A stretch of 64,000 bases of DNA from an uncultured Algibacter sp. (GCF_947487575.1 NZ_CANKXG010000007.1:1-64000), one strand, 5' to 3'. Shown: positions 17,425 through 26,815, counted from the first letter of the stretch. The notes: a model not told the origin generated them from the sequence alone. A program made the numbers and translations.

Positions 17425-19464
17425 TTAATAATTTATAATAAAAGCTCCCTTTTTACTAGTTTGGTGAAAAGGGAGTTTTCTTTTTTTGCAAATACTTTCC
17501 CATCCTTTTACATAAGATTTATAGTTGCTACCATCTGCAATAATCTGTTTTGGGTTTAAAGAGTCTATTAAACGATTTAAATTAATTTTTGGAGACTGTG
17601 TAAGTAATACTAAATCTGGTTTAATTGATTTTATGTTATAAATACCTAAACTATCAACTATTAAAAGGTGTTTTTTATTGAGTCTATATATATTAGAAAT
17701 ATCATGTTCTTCTATTGTTTTAATATGATTTCCAACAACGTAATTGGTTATAATCTGGTTTGTTGATTTTGCAATACTATCAAGGTTACTAGCAACTAGA
17801 GTTTTATTATTTGTTGTATTTCCTAAAAGGCTATACTTGCTTTTATGAAATACAATAAATTCATTTGAAGGTTTATTAAAGTTTTTATATATAAAAGCAG
17901 CTTGAACAATAAGCACAGCAACTAAAAACATCCTCAGGTTTGAATAATTTTTTTTTAACAGAAGTCGAACAAAAGTTATTATTAATAAATAAGAAACCAA
18001 TACATATAAAAAGCTAAAAGAAATGTCTTTAAATAAAAAATCTTCTTGTTTTGAAACCCATTCCACAAAATTATTCATTAACTCAATAATATACCCGTAA
18101 ATATCGGCTATAAATTGAGGGAGTAAATTTAAAATAGCTAATACGATAACTAGAATACCAAAGCCTAAAATAACTCCTAAAAATGGTATTATAACTAAGT
18201 TTGATATGAAAAACAATCCAGGAAACTGATGAAAATAAAACAAACTTAAAGGCATTATTCCAAATTGAGCTGAAACTGTAATAGTAAGCGTATGCCAATA
18301 AAAATCTAGAAGTTTGTTTTTTGGTTTCCAAAAATTATATAAAAGCGGGTCGATTGTAACAATAGCAAAAACCGCCAAATAGCTTAGCTGAAAACCAACA
18401 TCGAACAAAAACATGGGTTTAAAAAGCAATATAATAAACATGCTTATCGCCAAAGTATTGTAAATGTTTGTTGGTCTTTTAAGGTTTAAGGCTATGGCTA
18501 CTATACTAAACATAGTTACAGCACGAGTAACAGATGCTGATAAACCAGCAATTAATGCAAAACTCCATAAAATAGTAACCAGTAAAATGGTTTTTATAAG
18601 TTTGCCATGTTTAAATTGTTCTAGGGGTTTGAAAATAAAGCTTAATATTAATAGAATAATACCAACATGAAGTCCTGAAACTGCCAAAATATGTATAACT
18701 CCTGCATTGGTGTAGCTAGTATAAACATCTTCACTAATATCTTGACGCTGACCTAATAAAAGTGCATTAATAATGGCAAGTTCATCAGGTTTAAAGTCAT
18801 GGGGCTTTAGTTTTTTGTTAATATGCTCGCGAATATTATCGGCAACACCAAATAACGTTTTAGATTTAGATTCAATTGGTAATAATGCATTATTGGTTAT
18901 GGAGAGTTGATGATAAATGTATTTCTTCTCTAAATAACTTTTGTAGTCAAATTGATGTGGGTTAAGCGGATGTGTTAAGTTTTTAAAATCTGTTTTACAA
19001 ATATATATATCATCAACACTTAATAGTGATTGTAATGTGTCTTTTTGAATGTTTAAAAGTGTTTTTCCTGATGTATTTTTATTATCAACTTCTAAAACGT
19101 CAACAACATATTTGTCATAATAATTACTAGGTTTTAAAACTTCTCTAATTCTAAATGTAATCTTTGTTAAGCTGTCACTTTCTGTTGAAATTGCTTTAGT
19201 ATAATGATTTGAAAAGTTTTTTTGATTATGAAGACTTGTTGTTAAAATTCCAACAGAAACCATAACTAAAAAAGCTAGCAAACCAAACCAAATTGTTTTA
19301 ATAAATTGTTTTTTTGCAACTAAATAAAATGCTAATAGAATTAACAAAAGAGAAGCGGTTAATATAATCGAAATGCTAGGAGGAATTGTTATTAAATTCC
19401 CAATGATAATGCCTAGAATAAGACAAATAGTTAGTTTGATTATTGTAAAATTGAGTAATTTCAT
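17425..19464 (-). CDS. comEC: ComEC/Rec2 family membrane protein
   Basis: ComEC forms the inner-membrane channel for single-stranded DNA in natural transformation. The 679-aa product has an N-terminal DUF4131 region with three membrane segments (1-75) and a soluble OB-type part to about 215, then the Competence domain (about 225-500) with ALLLGQRQDISEDVYTSYTNAGVIHILAVSGLHVGIILL. The C-terminal 170 residues should be a metallo-beta-lactamase-like nuclease, but no HxHxDH metal motif is present, so that part is degenerate or has lost nuclease activity. The last 20 codons overlap a terminator that serves the opposite strand. Confidence 0.9.
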   Translation of the reverse strand: MKLLNFTIIKLTICLILGIIIGNLITIPPSISIILTASLLLILLAFYLVAKKQFIKTIWFGLLAFLVMVSVGILTTSLHNQKNFSNHYTKAISTESDSLTKITFRIREVLKPSNYYDKYVVDVLEVDNKNTSGKTLLNIQKDTLQSLLSVDDIYICKTDFKNLTHPLNPHQFDYKSYLEKKYIYHQLSITNNALLPIESKSKTLFGVADNIREHINKKLKPHDFKPDELAIINALLLGQRQDISEDVYTSYTNAGVIHILAVSGLHVGIILLILSFIFKPLEQFKHGKLIKTILLVTILWSFALIAGLSASVTRAVTMFSIVAIALNLKRPTNIYNTLAISMFIILLFKPMFLFDVGFQLSYLAVFAIVTIDPLLYNFWKPKNKLLDFYWHTLTITVSAQFGIMPLSLFYFHQFPGLFFISNLVIIPFLGVILGFGILVIVLAILNLLPQFIADIYGYIIELMNNFVEWVSKQEDFLFKDISFSFLYVLVSYLLIITFVRLLLKKNYSNLRMFLVAVLIVQAAFIYKNFNKPSNEFIVFHKSKYSLLGNTTNNKTLVASNLDSIAKSTNQIITNYVVGNHIKTIEEHDISNIYRLNKKHLLIVDSLGIYNIKSIKPDLVLLTQSPKINLNRLIDSLNPKQIIADGSNYKSYVKGWESICKKRKLPFHQTSKKGAFIINY
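17441..17487 (+). terminator. Terminator of the thioredoxin genes, inside the 3' end of comEC
   Basis: On the plus strand CTCCCTTTTTAC (17445-17456) pairs with GGTGAAAAGGGAG (17463-17475), followed by TTTTCTTTTTTT. It lies 20 bases after the thioredoxin stop, but on the minus strand the same bases encode the C-terminus of ComEC. Confidence 0.7.
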
Positions 19465-19526
19465 GCTCCTGTAAGATATAAAAATATCTTATTCTAATTA
19501 TAGCTCATTTTGAAAGACGACCGGAA

Positions 19527-20093
19527 TTACAAAACCCTGCGCGCCTGATGGAAGGCTTTTAACCAATAGGTTTCGTTAAGACCAGATATAATTACTCCTT
19601 TACTTGAAGTGGCGTGAATAAATTTAATGTCGTTGTCTCGAATGTCAATAATCAAACCAACATGGTTTATAGAATTTCTTCTATTTCCGGTTTTGAAAAA
19701 AAGTAAATCGCCTTTTAAAGCTTTTTTAAGTTGAATTTTATTGCCTTTTTTTGCCATGTCTCTAGAAATTCTTGGCAAGAAAATGTTGTTAGATTTAAAA
19801 GATTCATAAATCAATCCTGAGCAATCCATACCCGATTTTGTTGTTCCGCCCCATTTGTAGCGAACACCTTCAAACTGTTTAGCGTAATCAATGATGAAGT
19901 CTACTTTAGATTTTACGGAACCTGTTTCAGAAGTAGCTGCATTACTGCCTTCTTTTTTGTCCTTTTTGGTAATAATTTTTGTTGATGAAGCTTTTCTTTC
20001 TTTAGCACGTTTTGTAGACTTACAACTGCCAAAACTTATAACAAGAATAAGAATTAATAGTGTCCTTTTTATCTTAAAATTTAACAGACTCAT
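19527..20093 (-). CDS. NlpC/P60 peptidoglycan hydrolase lipoprotein
   Basis: A cell-wall peptide hydrolase of the NlpC/P60 family. The 188-aa product has a lipoprotein signal ending ISFGSC (Cys24) followed by a basic, Lys-rich linker, which lacks the acidic surface-export signal and so suggests a periplasm-facing anchor. The catalytic triad is Cys91 in MDCSGLIYESF, His144 in NHVGL and His160 in FIHATS, and the YKWGG motif precedes it. Its start overlaps the end of lpxB by 20 bases, so it is translated from the same transcript. Confidence 0.92.
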   Translation of the reverse strand: MSLLNFKIKRTLLILILVISFGSCKSTKRAKERKASSTKIITKKDKKEGSNAATSETGSVKSKVDFIIDYAKQFEGVRYKWGGTTKSGMDCSGLIYESFKSNNIFLPRISRDMAKKGNKIQLKKALKGDLLFFKTGNRRNSINHVGLIIDIRDNDIKFIHATSSKGVIISGLNETYWLKAFHQARRVL

Positions 20094-21186
20094 AAATCAA
20101 TTTTGCAGTTTTTTCACTGGCACCTTTACCTCCTAAAGCTTTTTCTAATTCATAATAATCTAGAAACAACTGTTTTCGCATTTTAGGATTTAGGATATTG
20201 TCCAACTCTTGTTTAAGCCTTTTTTTGTTGAAATTCTTTTGAATTAATTCAGTTACAACTTCTTTATCCATAACCAGGTTTACTAACGAAATATATTCTA
20301 AAGTTATTATTCGTTTGGCAATCTGATACGAAATGTTACTTCCTTTATAGCAAACTACTTGTGGTACTTTAAAAAGCGCTGTTTCTAAGGTGGCAGTTCC
20401 GGAAGTTACTAATGCTGCTATTGAAATACTTAATAAATCATAGGTTTGGTTTGCAATAAATTTAACATCATTAGATTTTATAAAAGGTTCATAAAAACTA
20501 TAATCTTGACTTGGAGCACCAGCAATCACGAATTGATTATTAGGATATTTATCAACTAAACTCAACATTACAGAAAGCATTTTTTTTATTTCTTGCTTTC
20601 TACTTCCTGGCAATAATGCTATTATGGGTTTTTCTCCTAAATTGTGAGTTTTTCTAAATTTTAATTCATCAACTTGCTCTCTATTCGCTATGGCATCAAT
20701 TAACGGATGTCCCACAAATGTAACATGATACCCGTGCTTTTTGTAAAAGGGTTTTACAAAAGGAAGAATGACGTACATATTGTCAATATCCCGCTTAATT
20801 GCTGTAACTCTACTAGCTCTAGATGCCCAAACTTGTGGAGAAATATAATAGCTTGTTCTGAACCCTTGTTGTTTTACCCACTTTGCAATACGCAAATTAA
20901 AACCAGAATTATCTATAAAAACGACTACATCAGGATTGAAATTTGAAATATCATTTTTGCAAAAAGAAATGTCTTTAAAAATTTTATTGAGATTCATTAT
21001 GACTTCAACAAAACCCATAAAGGCACGTTCTTTATAGTGCTTTACTAAAGTGCCTCCAGCCAACTGCATGAGGTCTCCACCCCAAAACCTAATATCGGCA
21101 TCAGCGTCAACAACTTTTAATGCTTTCATAAGGTTCGAGCCATGTAAGTCGCCTGATGCTTCTCCAGCTACAATATAGTACTTCAT
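20074..21186 (-). CDS. lpxB: Lipid-A-disaccharide synthase
   Basis: LpxB joins UDP-diacylglucosamine and lipid X to form the lipid A disaccharide at the inner-membrane face. The 370-aa product begins MKYYIVAGEASGDLHGSNLM, the signature of the family, and includes RFWGGDLMQLAGG, VVFIDNSGFNLR, LLPGSRKQEIKKML and SGTATLETALFKVPQVVCYK. The open frame extends 30 codons upstream, but that stretch is a REP-like repeat and does not resemble LpxB, so the ATG at 21186 is used. Presence of lpxB with lptC shows that the organism makes lipid A. Confidence 0.96.
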   Translation of the reverse strand: MKYYIVAGEASGDLHGSNLMKALKVVDADADIRFWGGDLMQLAGGTLVKHYKERAFMGFVEVIMNLNKIFKDISFCKNDISNFNPDVVVFIDNSGFNLRIAKWVKQQGFRTSYYISPQVWASRASRVTAIKRDIDNMYVILPFVKPFYKKHGYHVTFVGHPLIDAIANREQVDELKFRKTHNLGEKPIIALLPGSRKQEIKKMLSVMLSLVDKYPNNQFVIAGAPSQDYSFYEPFIKSNDVKFIANQTYDLLSISIAALVTSGTATLETALFKVPQVVCYKGSNISYQIAKRIITLEYISLVNLVMDKEVVTELIQKNFNKKRLKQELDNILNPKMRKQLFLDYYELEKALGGKGASEKTAKLIYESVKF

Positions 21187-21198
21187 TATTTTATTGTT

Positions 21199-21262
21199 AG
21201 GTCGAGTACAGTCGAAGCCTCTATATAAACTTTTTAGTAAAACTTCTCGACTGCACTCGAGG
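21199..21262. repeat. REP-like inverted repeat between the small membrane gene and lpxB
   Basis: The arm AGGTCGAGTACAGTCGAAG (21199-21217) is inverted in CTTCTCGACTGCACTCGAGG (21243-21262), separated by 25 AT-rich bases. The shared core GTCGAGTRCAGTCGA is like the extragenic palindromes common in Bacteroidota. The core GCAGTCGAAGC recurs once more in this window, at 35003-35036. Confidence 0.7.
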
Positions 21263-21272
21263 GGACAAAAAA

Positions 21273-21554
21273 TCAAAAAAGTTTAAAAACAAAAGTAAAA
21301 ACAGCTATGAAAACTGTTATTAGTAAAACGCCTCTTGCTTTATAGTCTTGCCTTTTTCTTATAAAAATAAAAAAAGCTATTAAGTTTAAAATAGCCCCTA
21401 AACTTATTAGTTTTCCTAAAAAACCTTCTTCAGCGGCGGCTTTAATAACTAAAGCAAAATCATCTCCCTTTCCTAATAAATTAGCCGCTAAAAATAAACC
21501 AATAGTATTGGCTATTAAACCAACAAACATACCTATAAAAATGTCTTTTTTCAT
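21273..21554 (-). CDS. Small inner-membrane protein, unknown function
   Basis: A 93-aa protein with three likely membrane segments (about residues 5-25, 48-65 and 73-92: IGMFVGLIANTIGLFLAANLL, LISLGAILNLIAFFIFI, GVLLITVFIAVFTFVFKLF). It lies between surE and lpxB on the same strand, 23 bases after surE. No family or motif is recognised; the position suggests it belongs to the operon but says little about function. Confidence 0.65.
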   Translation of the reverse strand: MKKDIFIGMFVGLIANTIGLFLAANLLGKGDDFALVIKAAAEEGFLGKLISLGAILNLIAFFIFIRKRQDYKARGVLLITVFIAVFTFVFKLF

Positions 21555-21577
21555 TTATTCTGAGTGTTTTTCAGTAG

Positions 21578-22348
21578 TTATAAATTCCAATTATTTAAAT
21601 CTTTTAAAAAATGATGTGCCGTTAAATCAAATTGTACAGGAACTAATGATATATAGCCTTTTTCAAGAGCCCATTCATCAGTATCTTTACCACCATCTAA
21701 ATTAACAAACTTACCTGTAAGCCAGTAATAATCTTTTCCTTGAGGTGTTTTTCGTTTGTCAAATTCTTCCACCCAATTGGCTTTAGCTTGTCTGCAAACT
21801 TTTATGCCTTTTATTTCTTTTTTAGGAATATTCGGGATATTAACATTTAAAACTACACCATTTGGTAAACCATGTTCTAAGACATTTTGGGTAATTGTTT
21901 TCACGTACGATTTACAGGCTTCAAAATTAGCGTCCCAATTGTAATCTAATAATGAAAACCCAATGGCTGGAATACCTTCAATTCCCGCTTCAATGGCTGC
22001 ACTCATTGTGCCCGAGTAGATTACATTTATGGAAGCGTTAGAGCCATGGTTAATACCCGAAACACATAGGTCGGGGGGGCTGTCTAATAGTTCTCTTATG
22101 CCTAGTTTTACACAATCGGCGGGTGTGCCAGAGCAACTAAATTCTTTTTGTGGCCCATTATCTAAACGAACTTCCTCAGAATATAAGGTCGAGTTTAAAG
22201 TAATTGCATGCCCCATACCACTTTGCGGGCTGTTTGGTGCAACAACTACAACATCACCAATGGTGTTCATTACCGCTATTAAAGCTCGTATGCCTGGGGC
22301 ATTAATACCATCGTCGTTCGTTACAAGTATAAGTGGTCTTTTGTGCAT
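21578..22348 (-). CDS. surE: 5'/3'-nucleotidase SurE
   Basis: SurE hydrolyses nucleoside monophosphates and other phosphate esters with a divalent metal. The 256-aa product starts MHKRPLILVTNDDGINAPGIRAL with the metal-binding Asp12 and Asp13, followed by VVAPNSPQSGMGHAIT and VSGINHGSNASINVIYSGTMSAA, all family signatures. The frame opens 11 codons further upstream, but the ATG at 22348 places NDDG at the usual distance. A -7-like TATTTTAG lies on the minus strand at 22378-22371. It is the first gene of a minus-strand run ending with comEC. Confidence 0.95.
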   Translation of the reverse strand: MHKRPLILVTNDDGINAPGIRALIAVMNTIGDVVVVAPNSPQSGMGHAITLNSTLYSEEVRLDNGPQKEFSCSGTPADCVKLGIRELLDSPPDLCVSGINHGSNASINVIYSGTMSAAIEAGIEGIPAIGFSLLDYNWDANFEACKSYVKTITQNVLEHGLPNGVVLNVNIPNIPKKEIKGIKVCRQAKANWVEEFDKRKTPQGKDYYWLTGKFVNLDGGKDTDEWALEKGYISLVPVQFDLTAHHFLKDLNNWNL

Positions 22349-22512
22349 TATAATTTCATAAAACTCATCGCTAAAATACATAATTTCGTTAGTAAACGGT
22401 TAAATTCTTTGGTTTAACAAAAAATTAGTAGCGATTCAAGGAGTTGGCATGGTTTTTTCTTTATTTTAGTGAAAAATATGCTGTGCTTTCTAGAAGCAAA
22501 AAATATTAACAC

Positions 22513-24663
22513 ATGAAGAATATTATGAAAAGGAATTATAAAGTACTCTCATTACTACTGCTATTAGCGTTTGCGTCTTGTAGTTTTACATCAAAAAAAT
22601 TCAGCAATCCAGATAAAGATAAATTACTAATTCAAATTATAACATTTGTGTTAGATCAGGGGCATTTTGATCCTATAGCTCTGGATGATGCTTTTTCTGA
22701 GGAATTGTTTTCAGATTATATAGAAATTGTAGATCCTGTTAAACGTTATTTTTACGAATCTGATTATAAGGACTTTGAAGCTTTTAAATTGAATCTTGAT
22801 GACCAACTAAAAATAACGGATATTACATTTTTTAATGTTGTAAATGAGCGTATGCTTAAACGTATAGAGGAGGCTAAAGAAATATATAAAGATGTTTTAT
22901 CAAAACCTTTTGATTATTCTATTGATGAAGAGTTTGATACAAATTATGAAAATAGCACGTTTGTAAAAAACAAAAAAGAGATGAAAGACCGTTGGAGAAG
23001 GCAATTAAAATTCTCAACACTCTCTAATTATGACGATATTAAAGAAGAAGAAAAAAGAGCTAAAGAAGCAAATTCTGATTATGTTTTAAAACCGGAGGAG
23101 CAAATAGAAGAAGAAGCACGCAAAGCAACTTTAAATTCTATTAATATTTATTTTGAAGATTATATTGATGATCAACGACGAGAAGATTGGTTTGCAGTTT
23201 ATGTAAACACTATTGTTGAAGAGTTTGATCCACACACTTATTACTTGGCACCTAAAGGAAAGGAAGATTTTGATCAGCGTATGTCTGGTAAGCTTGAAGG
23301 TATTGGGGCAAGACTGCAAAAAAGAATGGATTATATTAAGATTGTAGAATTGATTTCTGGAGGCCCTGCTTGGAGAAGTAATGAGTTAGAAGTTGAAGAT
23401 ATTATTTTAAAAGTAAAACAAGAAGATGAAGAGTTTCCTGTAGATATTGTTGGAATGCGAATAAATGACGCAATAAAATATATAAAAGGCCCAAAAGGAA
23501 CCAAAGTAATGCTTACTATTAAAAAAGTTGATGGATCTGTTAAAGAAGTTGAAATCATAAGAGATGTTGTTGAATTGGTTGAAACTTATGCTAAATCCTC
23601 AATTGTTGAAAAGGATGATAAAAAATTTGGTATTATTAATCTGCCTGCTTTTTATGTAGATTTTCAAGATTACAAAAATATTAATGCTGCCAAAGATGTA
23701 AAAAGCGAGATTGAATATTTAAAAGCAGAAGGCATGGAAGGCTTGGTGCTTGATTTGCGTAATAATGGTGGGGGGTCTTTGCCTGCTGTGGTAGATATGG
23801 CTGGTTTGTTTATTAAAGACGGGCCTATTGTGCAAGTGCGTTCAACAGATCAGCCTAAAGAGGTTTTAAAAGACAGAGATAAAACAATCTCTTGGGATGG
23901 ACCTTTAGTGATTTTGGTAAACGAAATTTCTGCATCGGCTTCAGAAATTATGGCGGCGGCTATGCAAGACTATAAACGTGCTATCATTATTGGTGGTAAG
24001 CAAACTTATGGAAAAGGGACAGTTCAAAATGTTATTGATTTAAATAATATGCTTAGAAATAATACAAGCGGCGATTTAGGAGCATTGGCACTTACAAGAC
24101 AAAAATATTACAGAATTAATGGAGGTTCGGTGCAATTAGAAGGTGTTAAAAGTGATGTTAATGTACCAGGGCGATTTAGTTTTATTGATGTAGGTGAAAA
24201 AGATAAAGATAATCCGTTACCTTATGATGAAATTGATGCCGCAGATTACACACCTTGGAATTATTATTTTGATTATGATGCTACTGTTAATAATAGTAAG
24301 AAACGAATGAGTACCAATGAGCAATTAAAGCTTATTGAAGAAAATGCAAAATGGGTTAAAAGTAAAATTGACGAAACGGTTTATTCTTTAAACTATAAGA
24401 TATATAAAAACCAATTAGAAGCTAATGAGTTAGAATCTAAAAAGTTTGATGCTATTTCAAATTATAAAACAAACTTGACTTTCCAGTCTCATGGGTTTGA
24501 AAAAGCACTTATTGAACAAGATACTACCGACTTAAAAGAAAAACGCCAACGCTGGCATATAAATTTAAGTAAAGATGTGTATGTTGAAGAGGCTCTTAAT
24601 GTATTAGAGGATTTAAAAACGTCATATCCAATTAAAAAAGTAGCATCTACGGTAAAGAATTAA
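22513..24663 (+). CDS. prc: Tail-specific carboxy-terminal protease (S41A, Prc/Tsp-like)
   Basis: A periplasmic processing protease that degrades or trims proteins from the C-terminus. The 716-aa product has a lipobox ending in LAFASC (about residue 24). An N-terminal helical domain is followed by a PDZ domain (about 258-345, GIGARLQKRMDYIKIVELISGGPAW) and the peptidase core. The catalytic dyad is Ser in NEISASASEIMAAAMQDY (473-487) and Lys501 in TYGKGTVQ; GLVLDLRNNGGG is the usual strand. A DUF3340-type C-terminal region follows. A second ATG four codons in (22525) is possible. It is separated by 9 bases from an ABC permease. Confidence 0.93.
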   Translation: MKNIMKRNYKVLSLLLLLAFASCSFTSKKFSNPDKDKLLIQIITFVLDQGHFDPIALDDAFSEELFSDYIEIVDPVKRYFYESDYKDFEAFKLNLDDQLKITDITFFNVVNERMLKRIEEAKEIYKDVLSKPFDYSIDEEFDTNYENSTFVKNKKEMKDRWRRQLKFSTLSNYDDIKEEEKRAKEANSDYVLKPEEQIEEEARKATLNSINIYFEDYIDDQRREDWFAVYVNTIVEEFDPHTYYLAPKGKEDFDQRMSGKLEGIGARLQKRMDYIKIVELISGGPAWRSNELEVEDIILKVKQEDEEFPVDIVGMRINDAIKYIKGPKGTKVMLTIKKVDGSVKEVEIIRDVVELVETYAKSSIVEKDDKKFGIINLPAFYVDFQDYKNINAAKDVKSEIEYLKAEGMEGLVLDLRNNGGGSLPAVVDMAGLFIKDGPIVQVRSTDQPKEVLKDRDKTISWDGPLVILVNEISASASEIMAAAMQDYKRAIIIGGKQTYGKGTVQNVIDLNNMLRNNTSGDLGALALTRQKYYRINGGSVQLEGVKSDVNVPGRFSFIDVGEKDKDNPLPYDEIDAADYTPWNYYFDYDATVNNSKKRMSTNEQLKLIEENAKWVKSKIDETVYSLNYKIYKNQLEANELESKKFDAISNYKTNLTFQSHGFEKALIEQDTTDLKEKRQRWHINLSKDVYVEEALNVLEDLKTSYPIKKVASTVKN

Positions 24664-24672
24664 AGACTATTT

Positions 24673-25767
24673 ATGAGTCCTAAATCAAACTCACTAAAAC
24701 AATTAGCGCTCCAAAAATTTAAAAAGAATTTTTGGGGCGTTTTTAGTTTTTATTTTATTGTTTTGGTAGGTGTGGTGTCTATTTTGGCTTATGCTTTTGC
24801 ACCCGACAATTCTCAATATGCCAACCAAATGCATTTGTCAATACACTCTGAAAAACCTGGTTTTAAGGTTACAATGCTAAATATTCCATCTAAAATTAAA
24901 GTAAAACAAAGTGGGTTTGATAAATTATTCTTCGGAAAGAAAAATACAGATTCCGAAATCCCTATTTCTGAGTACAACATTAAAGATGATGTTTTAATAT
25001 ATAAAGAATATGCAACTGATGGATTGGAAGGTGCTGAAAAAGCTATTAAAATCAATACGTTTCCAAACAATTCACCACAAGACTTTATTAAAGAAAAAAG
25101 CTTTCTTTTTGGTACCGATAAATATGGGCGCGATTTATTAAGTCGTGTTTTAGTTGGCGCTCGAATATCTTTTTTTATTGGCTTTGTAGCCGTGCTTATT
25201 TCGTTGTTAATTGGGATTTTTATGGGAAGTATTGCGGGCTATTTTGGCGGAAAAGTTGATGCGGCAATTATGTGGATTATTAATGTAACATGGTCTATCC
25301 CAACGCTGTTATTAGTTATTGCTATTACACTAGCTTTAGGCAAAGGCTTTTGGCAAGTATTTATTGCGGTAGGTTTAACCATGTGGGTTGAGGTTGCTAG
25401 GGTAGTACGCGGACAAATAATAAGCGCAAAAGAAATGCAATACGTTACTGCGGCAAGGGCGCTAGGTTATAATGATTTTAGGATTATTACTAAACATATT
25501 TTACCCAATATAATGGCGCCAGTTATTGTAATTTCGGCAGCTAATTTTGCAGGGGCTATTTTAATAGAAAGCGGTTTGAGTTTTTTAGGTATTGGTGCGC
25601 AGCCACCAATGGCAAGCTGGGGAGCCATGATTAAAGATCATTACAATTATATAATTTTAGGTAAACCTTATTTAGCCATCATTCCTGGACTTTGTATTAT
25701 GAGTTTAGTAATGGCTTTTATGCTGATTGGAAATGCGCTTAGGGATGCTTTGGATGTGAAAAGCTGA
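24673..25767 (+). CDS. ABC transporter inner-membrane permease, OppC/DppC-like
   Basis: A 364-aa permease for oligopeptide- or dipeptide-type ABC importers. The first membrane segment (about 20-42, FWGVFSFYFIVLVGVVSILAYAFA) is followed by an unusually long periplasmic stretch of about 95 residues before FGTDKYGRDLLSRVLVGARISF, the standard entry to the core. The core has five segments with the EAA loop AARALGYNDFRIITKHILPNIMAPV and GLSFLGIGAQPPMASWG. No oppB, oppD, oppF or binding protein is near, so its partners must be elsewhere. It is probably co-transcribed with the protease upstream. Confidence 0.85.
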   Translation: MSPKSNSLKQLALQKFKKNFWGVFSFYFIVLVGVVSILAYAFAPDNSQYANQMHLSIHSEKPGFKVTMLNIPSKIKVKQSGFDKLFFGKKNTDSEIPISEYNIKDDVLIYKEYATDGLEGAEKAIKINTFPNNSPQDFIKEKSFLFGTDKYGRDLLSRVLVGARISFFIGFVAVLISLLIGIFMGSIAGYFGGKVDAAIMWIINVTWSIPTLLLVIAITLALGKGFWQVFIAVGLTMWVEVARVVRGQIISAKEMQYVTAARALGYNDFRIITKHILPNIMAPVIVISAANFAGAILIESGLSFLGIGAQPPMASWGAMIKDHYNYIILGKPYLAIIPGLCIMSLVMAFMLIGNALRDALDVKS

Positions 25768-25779
25768 ATTTAAAAGTGT

Positions 25780-26805
25780 TTAATTGATTGTTGTATTTTC
25801 TATTTCTAGAATGGTATTCCAAATAGTAGTATTTACAGGGATGCCTTTGTTTAGATTTTTTCTTCTTGCCTTCAAACTGCGTTCACCAGGATAATATGTT
25901 TTTTCTCCAGGTTTGTTTGGTGTTGTTTTATGTGTAAAATCTATAATTTCATTCAAAAGTTTTTCTTGTAAACTTGAATCGTTAAATGTTTTTTTGTCTA
26001 AGCAAATAAATATTTGTGAAACTCCTGTTTCAAATTCTTCCAAGCCTAATTTAAAAGTAGATTTTCCAGCTGATAAAATGGTTGCTAACATATCTAAAAC
26101 CATTGAAAGTGCAGATCCTTTCCAATAGCCAATAGGTAAACTACGCTCACTTTCTAATATATGTTCTGGATTTTTAGTTAATTTGTTTTCATTGTCCCAG
26201 CCGCCTTCAAAAGGTAATTCTTCTCCTTTTAGTTTGTAATCATTTATTTTTCCAAAGGAGAATTGAGAAATAGCCATATCAAGAACAACGTGTCCTTCTT
26301 TTCTGGGTATTGATATTATAAAGGGATTGTTTCCAAGTTTTAATTCCTTGCCTCCCCAAGCTGGCATATTGGGTTTTGTGTTGGTGAAAAGAATAGAAAT
26401 ACAATTGTGATTTGCGGCTTGCCAGCCATAATATCCACCTCTCATCCAATGATTTGTGTTTCTTAAAGCAACTAGTCCAATTCCATTAGCTTTGGCTAAT
26501 TCTATAGCACGATTGGTGCATTTTACGGCATTAATAATACCTGGTCCATTATTACCATCCCACCGTTCTAAACTTCCAAAAACTTCTTTCTTTTCAGCTT
26601 CAGAATCTTTGTTGATTAAATTCTTCTTTACATAGTCTGTAAAAAGTGGTACTCGATTTATACCATGAGAAGTTACACCAGAAAGTGAGTTTTCAGTAAA
26701 TACCTCTGATAATAATTTTGCCTTTTCTTGAGGAAAATTGTGTTTTATAAAGATTTTGAAGAGCGTATTCTCCATTTCTTTTTTAGTAATTTGTACAGTT
26801 TTCAT
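25780..26805 (-). CDS. Ldh_2-family NAD(P)-dependent dehydrogenase, YiaK-like
   Basis: A 341-aa member of the malate/L-lactate dehydrogenase type 2 family. The catalytic-type His lies in SGVTSHGINRVP (about residue 47), LRNTNHWMRGGYYGWQAA matches the 2,3-diketo-L-gulonate reductase YiaK, and GNNPFIISIPRKEGHVVLDMA, QFSFGKI and LPIGYWKGSALSMVLDML are conserved. A role in reducing a 2-keto sugar acid is likely, but hydroxyproline or malate substrates occur in the family. It is a single gene with its own operator-like palindrome just upstream. Its stop faces the permease stop at 13 bases distance. Confidence 0.85.
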   Translation of the reverse strand: MKTVQITKKEMENTLFKIFIKHNFPQEKAKLLSEVFTENSLSGVTSHGINRVPLFTDYVKKNLINKDSEAEKKEVFGSLERWDGNNGPGIINAVKCTNRAIELAKANGIGLVALRNTNHWMRGGYYGWQAANHNCISILFTNTKPNMPAWGGKELKLGNNPFIISIPRKEGHVVLDMAISQFSFGKINDYKLKGEELPFEGGWDNENKLTKNPEHILESERSLPIGYWKGSALSMVLDMLATILSAGKSTFKLGLEEFETGVSQIFICLDKKTFNDSSLQEKLLNEIIDFTHKTTPNKPGEKTYYPGERSLKARRKNLNKGIPVNTTIWNTILEIENTTIN

Positions 26806-26815
26806 CTTAGTTGTA

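Noticed and set aside
21187-21276. 30-codon N-terminal extension of lpxB
   Set aside because: The extension runs through the REP-like repeat and ends with a typical LpxB start; the repeat is better explained as intergenic.
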